Assembly (NCBI GenBank): GCA_001797815.1
Contig: MGQK01000127.1
Coordinates: 1,981 to 8,233, forward strand
Length of the DNA stretch: 6,253 nt
Source: Deltaproteobacteria bacterium RBG_13_61_14
GTDB taxonomy: Bacteria; RBG-13-61-14
Direction: 5' to 3'
Positions 1 to 4,639 of the stretch are shown piece after piece. How positions within the stretch are numbered: position 1 is the first letter of the stretch; every line of letters starts with the position of its first letter. Both the position numbers and the translations under genes were made by a program. The notes beneath the pieces are model-generated. The model was given only the letters and a program-made list of their open reading frames with translations. It did no database searches and had not been told where the DNA came from.

Positions 1-119
1 GACTTGCCCGAGCCGGAGAGCCCGGTGATCACCACCAGCCGGTCGCGGGGGATCAGGAGGTCAATGTTCTTGAGGTTGTGCTCGCGCGCGCCCCGAATGA
101 CGATGTGTTCGCTGGCCAT
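1..119 (-). CDS. uvrA: UvrABC system protein A, N-terminal fragment (cut by window edge)
   Basis: This is the start of the DNA-damage recognition ATPase of nucleotide excision repair. UvrA dimerises, loads UvrB onto lesions and acts in the cytoplasm. Only 39 codons plus 2 nt are inside the window. The peptide begins [19 protein letters not shown] and reaches the first Walker A loop GLSGSGK at residues 33-39, an almost diagnostic UvrA N-terminus (family pattern: I-x-V/I-R-GAR-x-HNLKNI followed by IPRD and GLSGSGKS). The ATG at 117-119 gives the usual UvrA N-terminal length, and no better start is seen upstream. No Shine-Dalgarno sequence precedes it; the leader is an A/T-rich palindromic repeat (see 124-225). 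It lies downstream of pdxA on the same strand but about 100 nt away, so it may be the last gene of the operon or have its own promoter. I found no LexA-type SOS box just upstream. Confidence 0.95.
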   Translation of the reverse strand, partial: MASEHIVIRGAREHNLKNIDLLIPRDRLVVITGLSGSGK

Positions 120-123
120 GTCT

Positions 124-225
124 GATACGTATATCGAATGCAGTATGTCGTATATCAGGATGGGACGATCGGAAGGGATTTAGGTTCTTCCCGATATACG
201 AAATACGGCATACGAAATACTTATC
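124..225. repeat. Large imperfect palindrome (33-bp arms) filling the pdxA-uvrA gap
   Basis: The left arm 124-156 and right arm 193-225 are reverse complements at 28 of 33 positions, separated by a 36-nt loop (157-192). The innermost 9 bp are perfect: TCGTATATC at 148-156 against GATATACGA at 193-201. Each arm is built from two related units of about 14 nt of the type GTATNTCGNAT, so the element is a tandem repeat inside an inverted repeat. It is visibly more A/T-rich than the flanking genes. The pdxA stop codon TAA (221-223) lies inside the right arm, and the left arm ends 4 nt before the uvrA ATG. As RNA on the minus strand it would form a long hairpin between the two cistrons. It resembles REP/BIME- or MITE-like intergenic elements in architecture; which family, and whether it is mobile, cannot be told from one copy. 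Confidence 0.75.
196..220. repeat. Perfect 11-bp direct repeat inside the palindrome arm
   Basis: ATACGAAATAC occurs at 196-206 and again at 210-220, separated by GGC, giving a period of 14 bp. A degenerate version of the same two-unit structure is present in inverse orientation in the left arm (about 129-156). This shows that the arms arose from, or are maintained as, short tandem units. Confidence 0.8.
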
Positions 226-1270
226 CTATCATAACGCCCTTTCGCCTTTTCGCAATTTTTAAGGCCCATTCCGCCGCGCGCAGCAGGCTCTGGGGCGAGG
301 CCCGGCCCTGCCCGGCGATATCCGGGGCGCTTCCGTGGCCGACCGAGGTGCGCACGATGGGCAGGCCGAGGGTGACCTGGACCGTGTTCTCGAAATCCAG
401 CATCTTGAGCGGGGCCAGGCCCTGGTCGTGATACATGCACACCACCGCGTCGGCCCGCTCCCGCAAGGCCCGGGCAAAGAGCGAGTCCGCGGCTAACGGT
501 CCCTCCGCGGCGATGCCTTCCGCCCGCGCCCGCGCCACCGCCGGCGCGATCACCTCCTGGTCTTCCCGGCCCAGGCGGCCGCCTTCCCCGGCATGAGGAT
601 TGAGCCCGGCCACCAGCAGCCGCGGCTTTTCGATCCCCAGGTCCTGGCGCAAGCCCTGATCGGTCACCCGGAGCAAATGCAAGAGCGCCTCCGCGCTCAA
701 TCGCTTCGGCACTTCAGCCAGGGGCAGGTGGGTGGTGGCAAGCACCACCCGCAGCCGGTCGTTCATCAGCATCATCACCGGCCGCTCGACCCCGAGCAGT
801 TCGGCCAAAAGCTCGGTGTGGCCGCCGTGCTGGCTGCCGCCGGCGAGCATGGCCGCTTTGGTGATCGGCCCGGTCACCAGCGCATCCGCGCCGCCGCCGC
901 GGCACAGCCTCACACCCGCCTCGATCGCGGCCCGCATGGCCTTGCCTTCTTCGGGTCCAGGCGCGCCCGGCTTCAGGCGGGCCGGGTCCAGCCGGGAGAC
1001 CGAGAGGATGACCAGCGGGGCCTGCTCCGGCGCCGGCAACGGATCTCCGGGGCCGAGGGTCACGGCCGCGGACAAGAATTTTTGGGTTTTCCCGGAGGTA
1101 AAACGCCGGCCGGCTTCTTGCAGGACCGCGGGGTCGCCGATGAGCACGAGCGGGCAGGGAAGATCGCTTTGCCACTTCTGAAGCGCCTTGACCACGACCT
1201 CCGGCCCGATGCCGCAGGGGTCACCTTGCGTAAGGGCCAGGCGAAAGACGACAGGGGCAAAGTCAGCCAT
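221..1270 (-). CDS. pdxA: 4-hydroxythreonine-4-phosphate dehydrogenase PdxA
   Basis: PdxA oxidises 4-phosphohydroxy-L-threonine with NAD(P)+. The product decarboxylates to 3-amino-1-hydroxyacetone phosphate, which PdxJ uses to make pyridoxine 5'-phosphate (the DXP-dependent vitamin B6 route); it acts in the cytoplasm. The 349-aa product, slightly longer than the roughly 330-aa norm, shows the N-terminal LALTQGDPCGIGPE motif (residues 11-24), VTGPITKAAM (132-141) and GGHTE with substrate-binding H151. The three divalent-metal histidines are H181 (TTHLPL), H226 (NPHAGEGG) and H281 (MYHDQG). Their 45- and 55-residue spacing equals that of E. coli H166/H211/H266. The C-terminal RTSVGHGSAPDIAG block is intact. 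The start chosen is the ATG at 1268-1270; a longer frame to 1354 would only overlap the upstream gene and add unrelated residues. The start lies 11 nt after the stop of the SurA-like gene and has no visible Shine-Dalgarno, which suggests coupling to upstream translation. SurA-PdxA adjacency is also known in E. coli. The stop codon lies in the palindromic element. Confidence 0.96.
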   Translation of the reverse strand: MADFAPVVFRLALTQGDPCGIGPEVVVKALQKWQSDLPCPLVLIGDPAVLQEAGRRFTSGKTQKFLSAAVTLGPGDPLPAPEQAPLVILSVSRLDPARLKPGAPGPEEGKAMRAAIEAGVRLCRGGGADALVTGPITKAAMLAGGSQHGGHTELLAELLGVERPVMMLMNDRLRVVLATTHLPLAEVPKRLSAEALLHLLRVTDQGLRQDLGIEKPRLLVAGLNPHAGEGGRLGREDQEVIAPAVARARAEGIAAEGPLAADSLFARALRERADAVVCMYHDQGLAPLKMLDFENTVQVTLGLPIVRTSVGHGSAPDIAGQGRASPQSLLRAAEWALKIAKRRKGVMIG

Positions 1271-1281
1271 CGCGGAAGGGT

Positions 1282-2274
1282 TCAGGGGAAGTTTAGGTCC
1301 GTATCGGTCAGGCGGATCTCGACATGGGACCGGGCTTTCAGGCGCTCGAGCCACTGCCCGTATCGCTCCATCACTTCCTGCTGGTAGAGCCGTTCCTGGA
1401 TTTGGTCCTGGACCTGGTCAAAGGGCCGGGTTTCGCCGGTGACGCGCTCCTTGAGGTGGAGCAGGAACAGGCCTTCCGGCGTCTCGAAAAGGGGGGAGGT
1501 CTCTCCCGCAGGCAGAGGCCGGACGCGGTCCTCAAACTCGGGGCGGAGTTCCCCTCGCGCAAACCATCCCCATTCGGCGTAACGGTGAGGGATCCCGGCC
1601 TGGGTCAGGAGCTGCGCCAGCTCGGACAAGGGTTGGGTGGTCGGGGTGTCAAAGTGGAACTCGGAGAGTTTCCGGCGCAACGCCTGGCGCTCGACGGCCG
1701 CGGCCCCTTCCGGCCAGGGGATGGTCACCGCTTCCAGGAAGACCTTGTCCGGCATGGTGAATTCGTCCCGGTGCTGCTGGTAATAGGTGCGCAGCTCCGG
1801 CTCGCTGATCTCGATCTCCGAGCGCACCTCCTTGCCCACCAGGCGCAGCACGATCAGGTCGCGCTTGATCTTGTCCCGGTATTGCTCGAGGCTGATCCCT
1901 TCCTTGACCAGGGCAAACTGGAACTGGTCCTCGCTCAGCTTAAGCCTCTGGCGCTGGTTCTCGACCGCCTTTTCCACCTCCATCGGCTCCACCTTGATCC
2001 CCTGGCGTTCCACCTCCTGCTCGATCAGCATGCTCTCCACCATCCGCCCCAGGTACTCCCGGGGCGTCATCTGGGCCGGGGCCCCCTCGGCTCCCGGCGC
2101 GCCGAGGGCGCCTTGCTTTAGGTAAGGGTCCTGGGTGTAGGCCTGTTCCAACTCGTAGAGGGTAATGGCCTTGTCGCCCACCACTGCCACCACCCGGTCC
2201 AGGGTCTTGGACGAAACCGCCGGCGGGCACGCCGCTAACACCAGGGTCGCAAAAGCCACTTGGATTCGGTTCAT
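1282..2274 (-). CDS. SurA-like periplasmic chaperone with one degenerate parvulin domain
   Basis: The 330-aa product is an exported foldase-type chaperone that probably escorts unfolded outer-membrane or periplasmic proteins. Residues 1-22 form an export signal. It could be a Sec signal cut near AVS-S before K23, leaving TLDRVVAVVGDKAIT, which resembles the mature SurA N-terminus. It could also be a short lipoprotein signal with LAAC at residues 13-16. The SurA N-terminal helical domain spans about 24-165, with a Gly/Ala/Pro-rich insertion near 55-68. A parvulin-like domain follows at about 175-277, containing WGWFARGELRPEFED (235-249) and LPAGETSP (254-261). The catalytic-site histidines of parvulins are absent: the first strand reads VFLEAVTI and the GYH motif is GLF (268-270), so isomerase activity is doubtful. 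The start is the ATG at 2272-2274, 11 nt after the previous stop, with AAGGCGGG upstream. By position next to pdxA it is the best SurA counterpart of the three paralogues. Confidence 0.88.
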   Translation of the reverse strand: MNRIQVAFATLVLAACPPAVSSKTLDRVVAVVGDKAITLYELEQAYTQDPYLKQGALGAPGAEGAPAQMTPREYLGRMVESMLIEQEVERQGIKVEPMEVEKAVENQRQRLKLSEDQFQFALVKEGISLEQYRDKIKRDLIVLRLVGKEVRSEIEISEPELRTYYQQHRDEFTMPDKVFLEAVTIPWPEGAAAVERQALRRKLSEFHFDTPTTQPLSELAQLLTQAGIPHRYAEWGWFARGELRPEFEDRVRPLPAGETSPLFETPEGLFLLHLKERVTGETRPFDQVQDQIQERLYQQEVMERYGQWLERLKARSHVEIRLTDTDLNFP

Positions 2275-2285
2275 GTTTTCCCGCC

Positions 2286-3218
2286 TTAGAGCAAGGGGTA
2301 ATTGATCCGGATTTTCGCGCGGAGCATTAGCTCCTGGATCCATTTCCGATAAAGCCGCTCGCGCTCCTGGTCGCGCAGTTGCTTGCGGATCATCGGCTCC
2401 ACCTCGGCCAAGGCCGGGGTCCGGGCCTCCCGCCGTTCCAGCACCTGGAGCACGTGAAACCCGTAGTCGGTCCGGACCGGGTCGGAGAGCTTGCCGGTCG
2501 GCAGGGCAAAAAGCACCTGGTCGAGCGGCCGCAGAATCTGTCCCGGGCTGAGCCAATTAAGGTCGCCGCCCTTTTCCGCCTCCGGCCCCTGCGACTGGGT
2601 CCGGGCCAGGGCGGAGAAGTCCTCGCCGCCCAATACTTTCCTCCGGAACGCCTGGGCCTCTTCCAAAGAGACCAAGACCGCCTGGCGGGCGTGGACCTGG
2701 GCCGGTTGCAAAAACGCTTCGGCGTGGGCCTGGTAATCGTCGGCCACCTGGCCGGCGGAAATTTCGATCCGGTCGTCCAGGGCCTGGTCGGTCACTTTCT
2801 GGATCAGCAGTTGCCGGCGCAGCGATTCTTTCCACTCCTCCAGGTCAATGTATTCATCAATCAGCAGTTGGGCGAAGTCCTGGTCCGAGTAATCTTTCCG
2901 GATCTCCTGAAAGGCTTTTTCGAACTCGGCCTCGCTCACCAAAAGGCCCAGGCGCTTGGCCTCCTGCACCACCAGGCACTCTTCGATCTCCCCTCGGAGG
3001 TAATAGAGCTTGACTTCCAGCGGGGGCTCTTCTCCGGCCCGGGTCTGGGTCCAGCTCCGCTGGAAGCGGAGGTTGAAATCATTGAGGTCAATCGCCTCGC
3101 CGTTGACCACGGCCACCGGCACCTGGGGCCGGCTGGGAAGCGCCGGCTCCGGCCGGCAGGCGGAAACCAGCACCCAGATCAAGACCGTGGCGCCGGGCCG
3201 CCAACCTCGATTTCCCAT
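2286..3218 (-). CDS. Lipoprotein PrsA/SurA-type foldase with PpiC-like parvulin domain
   Basis: The 310-aa product is the second of three consecutive chaperone genes. The signal has a basic N-region, a hydrophobic core and the lipobox VSAC, with lipidated C21, so it is probably membrane-anchored and periplasm-facing. A SurA-type N-terminal domain covers about 33-165, starting with PVAVVNGEAIDLNDF. The parvulin domain covers about 173-263: VHARQAVLV (175-183), a GGDLNWLSPGQILRPLDQVLF segment and YGFHVLQVLERR (252-263). It is the most canonical parvulin domain of the three, keeping the second His (H255). The first-strand His of the usual VHARHIL motif is replaced by Q179. A basic, helical C-terminal tail (about 275-302) follows. 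The ATG at 3216-3218 comes 3 nt after the preceding stop (TGA GGC ATG), with GAG/GAGG purines close to it, so translation is probably coupled. Activity as an isomerase is uncertain; a holdase role is the safer inference. Confidence 0.9.
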   Translation of the reverse strand: MGNRGWRPGATVLIWVLVSACRPEPALPSRPQVPVAVVNGEAIDLNDFNLRFQRSWTQTRAGEEPPLEVKLYYLRGEIEECLVVQEAKRLGLLVSEAEFEKAFQEIRKDYSDQDFAQLLIDEYIDLEEWKESLRRQLLIQKVTDQALDDRIEISAGQVADDYQAHAEAFLQPAQVHARQAVLVSLEEAQAFRRKVLGGEDFSALARTQSQGPEAEKGGDLNWLSPGQILRPLDQVLFALPTGKLSDPVRTDYGFHVLQVLERREARTPALAEVEPMIRKQLRDQERERLYRKWIQELMLRAKIRINYPLL

Positions 3219-3221
3219 GCC

Positions 3222-4184
3222 TCACTCGGCGGGCAGGGCGGAGGTATCCCCGGCCTGGGCGCTGGCGCCGGCTGCCGGCTCCGGTTCTTCCGGGGCGGCG
3301 GCGCGGTCGCCCAGGCTCAAAAAATCTTCGAGGTTGGCGGTGTTGGGTTGAATGTCTTTTTGGCGGCGCGTGCGCAGATCGGTCACGTAACTGCGATAGA
3401 CTTCCTCTTTCTTCTCGTTCAGCAAATACTCGGCCAACTCGCGGGTATAGCCCTCCGGGTTGAGGTTGCCCGAGGTTTCCTGCACCTGGCTGATGATATA
3501 GCCACTCGCTAACCGGAGCGGTCGGGTGAACTCTCCCGGCTTCTTCAGGGAAAAGGTCGCCTCCTCCGCCTCGAAGCCCACCTCTTGTCCCAGCCAGTCC
3601 CGGTTCATGTAACCCCAGTCCTGGTCATGCAGGAGCAGGGGCCCGGCCAGCTTTTTCCTCGCCACCTCTTCCCACTTGGCCCCCTGGCTCAGCTCGCTAT
3701 ACAGTTTTTCCGCCGCGGCCCGGGCCCGGGCCTGGACCGCTTCCGAAGGCGTTTCCGGCAGCTCGATGATCAGCGAGCGCACCTTGATGAACCGGTCCTG
3801 GAACATCCGATACAGGTCCGCGGGCATAATCGAGCGGTTGATCAGTTCGTCCACCAGGATCTGGCGCCGGGCCCCGTCCAACTTCAGGCGCACCCGGGGT
3901 TCCCGGTCCAGGTTCTGGCGCAGGGCTTCCTGGTAAAGCAGCTCCACCGTCACCAGGTTGTCCACCAACTGCCGCCGGCCCGCCCGGTCCAGGTACTTGA
4001 CCTGTTCCTCCTGGGGCAGGCCCAAAAACGCGTGGTCCACCATTTCCCGGGTGATGGTGGTATCAGCGACCTTGAGCAACGGAGTCCCGCTCGGCTCTTC
4101 CTTCGAGCATCCGCCTCCCAAAAGCCAGAGCAAAAGCCCCGCGGCCAGCGCCGCCGCCGTGGCCCGCACGATCACAGGCCTCAT
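3222..4184 (-). CDS. Divergent SurA/PrsA-like lipoprotein chaperone
   Basis: The 320-aa product is the first of the three chaperone paralogues in transcription order. The N-terminus has Arg residues, a long Ala/Leu core and ends LLGGGC-SKEE. Its Cys26 context fits a lipoprotein, although Gly at -3 is atypical for a lipobox. A SurA-type N-terminal region (about 36-130; LLKVADTTITREMVD) precedes a weak parvulin-like domain (about 131-237). That domain contains WGYMNRDWLG (190-199), ATFSLKKPGEFTRP (209-222) and SGYIISQVQE (227-236). Both parvulin histidines are lost: VRSLII stands where VRARHIL is usual, and GYI replaces GYH. A C-terminal tail of about 28 residues (292-320), rich in Ala, Pro and Glu, looks disordered. 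The start is the ATG at 4182-4184, which overlaps the upstream stop as ATGA and has a good Shine-Dalgarno. An upstream extension to 4316 only overlaps the zinc-finger gene. It may be a chaperone for lipoproteins or outer-membrane proteins; the exact client is unknown. Confidence 0.85.
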   Translation of the reverse strand: MRPVIVRATAAALAAGLLLWLLGGGCSKEEPSGTPLLKVADTTITREMVDHAFLGLPQEEQVKYLDRAGRRQLVDNLVTVELLYQEALRQNLDREPRVRLKLDGARRQILVDELINRSIMPADLYRMFQDRFIKVRSLIIELPETPSEAVQARARAAAEKLYSELSQGAKWEEVARKKLAGPLLLHDQDWGYMNRDWLGQEVGFEAEEATFSLKKPGEFTRPLRLASGYIISQVQETSGNLNPEGYTRELAEYLLNEKKEEVYRSYVTDLRTRRQKDIQPNTANLEDFLSLGDRAAAPEEPEPAAGASAQAGDTSALPAE

Positions 4185-4438
4185 GACCCTTCTCCCGAGC
4201 CACTGCTCTCCGGCTTGGCCTCGGACCCGGCCGCTCGACCCAGGAACACGGTCCGATAGTGCTCCTCGCAATAGCCCTTGGCAAAGCGAGGCTGGCGGCA
4301 ACCCTCTTCCCCGCAAATCTTGTACCGGGCACTGCCATACTCACCCTGCCGCCACTTGCGGTAATGCTTGCGGCAGTAGCCCTTGCCTTTGACCGGCTGT
4401 TTGCAGTTCTCGATCTTGCAGGTTTCTTTCTTTTTCAC
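4181..4438 (-). CDS. Small protein with two Cys3His zinc-finger-like repeats, operon leader
   Basis: The 85-aa product (89 aa if the GTG at 4450 is used) carries two copies of C-x4-C-x9-YC-x2-HY: C7/C12/C22/H25 and C42/C47/C57/H60. The spacing is identical and the period is exactly 35 residues. Each copy contains KGYC-xx-HYR, and the linker is basic (YRKWRQGEYGSARYK). Four metal-type ligands per repeat strongly suggest two bound zinc ions. Similar C-x4-C-x9-C-x2-H units occur in small hypothetical proteins and phage or HNH-associated proteins, where nucleic-acid binding is assumed but rarely shown. The N-terminus is Lys-rich and the C-terminal 20 residues are Gly/Ser/Glu-rich and probably disordered. 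I prefer the GTG at 4436-4438 because a GGGGG Shine-Dalgarno sits 5 nt upstream and the promoter at 4471-4499 leaves a leader of about 25 nt; the alternative GTG at 4450 has no such site. Its stop overlaps the next ATG. Function is unknown; a regulatory or nucleic-acid-binding role is inference. Confidence 0.85.
   Translation of the reverse strand: MKKKETCKIENCKQPVKGKGYCRKHYRKWRQGEYGSARYKICGEEGCRQPRFAKGYCEEHYRTVFLGRAAGSEAKPESSGSGEGS
4192..4196 (-). promoter_or_regulatory. Ribosome binding site of the first chaperone gene
   Basis: GGGAG on the minus strand lies 7 nt before the ATG at 4184, with AAGGG immediately after it. It sits inside the 3' end of the zinc-finger-like gene and fixes 4184 as the start. 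It allows independent initiation in addition to ATGA coupling. Confidence 0.7.
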
Positions 4439-4443
4439 GCTAT

Positions 4444-4448
4444 CCCCC
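4444..4448 (-). promoter_or_regulatory. Ribosome binding site of the zinc-finger-like gene
   Basis: GGGGG on the minus strand can pair with the CCUCC anti-Shine-Dalgarno core using one G-U pair. It lies 5 nt before the GTG at 4438 and overlaps the alternative GTG at 4450, so it decides between the two possible starts. Confidence 0.55.
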
Positions 4449-4470
4449 ACTCGTTTCGAATCAAACTTTT

Positions 4471-4499
4471 ATTATATGCCTCGGCTGCCGAAGCGTCAA
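4471..4499 (-). promoter_or_regulatory. Sigma70-type promoter of the chaperone-pdxA operon
   Basis: On the minus strand the -35 element TTGACG (4499-4494) is separated by exactly 17 bp from a perfect -10 element TATAAT (4476-4471). An A/T-rich tract at about 4502-4520 lies just upstream of the -35 and could act as an UP element. Transcription would start near 4466-4462, leaving a leader of about 25 nt before the GTG at 4438. It is the only strong promoter seen for the five-gene cluster and predicts vigorous constitutive expression unless repressed. Confidence 0.8.
4479..4493. promoter_or_regulatory. Palindrome in the promoter spacer (possible operator)
   Basis: Between the -10 and -35 boxes lies TCGGC-T-GCCGA (4481-4491), a perfect inverted repeat around one central base. 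It extends to 15 nt (CCTCGGCTGCCGAAG) with one mismatch. Its position would let a bound dimeric regulator block RNA polymerase. It may also be a chance feature of GC-rich DNA, since the arms are only 5 bp. Confidence 0.35.
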
Positions 4500-4539
4500 C
4501 TCCAAAAGCATTTTTAAACTTGGCCCCTGGAACCATCCT

Positions 4540-4563
4540 CCGCCGTTCCCGGGATCGCGGCGG
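4540..4563. other. GC-rich hairpin between the two divergent promoters
   Basis: CCGCCG (4540-4545) and CGGCGG (4558-4563) are inverted repeats flanking the self-complementary TCCCGGGA (4547-4554). No run of T follows on either strand, and no gene ends here, so it is not a standard intrinsic terminator. It may insulate the two divergent units or bind a regulator, or it may be incidental. Confidence 0.35.
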
Positions 4564-4591
4564 CCTCCAGCCAACCCGCAAGGCTCTGCCC

Positions 4592-4620
4592 TTGAGTTTT
4601 CAACACGTTTTCGATATAGT
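4592..4620 (+). promoter_or_regulatory. Candidate sigma70-type promoter of the GH2 gene
   Basis: TTGAGT (4592-4597), a 17-bp spacer and TATAGT (4615-4620) match the sigma70 consensus at 4 of 6 and 5 of 6 positions. The predicted start, near 4626-4629, is only about 11-14 nt before the ATG at 4640, so the transcript would be almost leaderless. This agrees with the lack of a Shine-Dalgarno. Confidence 0.55.
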
Positions 4621-4639
4621 GCTTCGCAATCCCTGAACC

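Noticed and set aside
158-195. Possible intrinsic terminator after pdxA (ATCGGAAG pairing with CTTC-CCGAT)
   Set aside because: The stem has a bulge, competes with the larger palindrome and is not followed by a U-run on the minus strand.
120-220. SOS (LexA) operator for uvrA
   Set aside because: Neither a CTGT-N8-ACAG nor a GAAC-N4-GTTC type site is present between pdxA and uvrA.
124-225. CRISPR-like repeats, because of the repeated ATACGAAATAC units
   Set aside because: Units are only 11 bp with a 3-bp separation and are arranged as an inverted pair; there are no spacers of CRISPR length and no cas genes.
1271-1354. N-terminal extension of pdxA beyond the ATG at 1270
   Set aside because: The extra 28 residues overlap the end of the chaperone gene and do not resemble PdxA; the family motif LALTQGDP begins 11 residues after the chosen Met.
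593-1387. Plus-strand open frame opposite pdxA (264 codons)
   Set aside because: pdxA is unmistakable on the other strand; the shadow product is His/Gln/Arg-rich without a recognisable domain.
2379-3512. Long open frame on the plus strand opposite the chaperone genes (377 codons)
   Set aside because: It is antisense to two genes with clear domains and signal peptides, has no ribosome site, and its product is a low-complexity Leu/Gly/Gln-rich string with no motif. Such frames are common opposite GC-rich genes.
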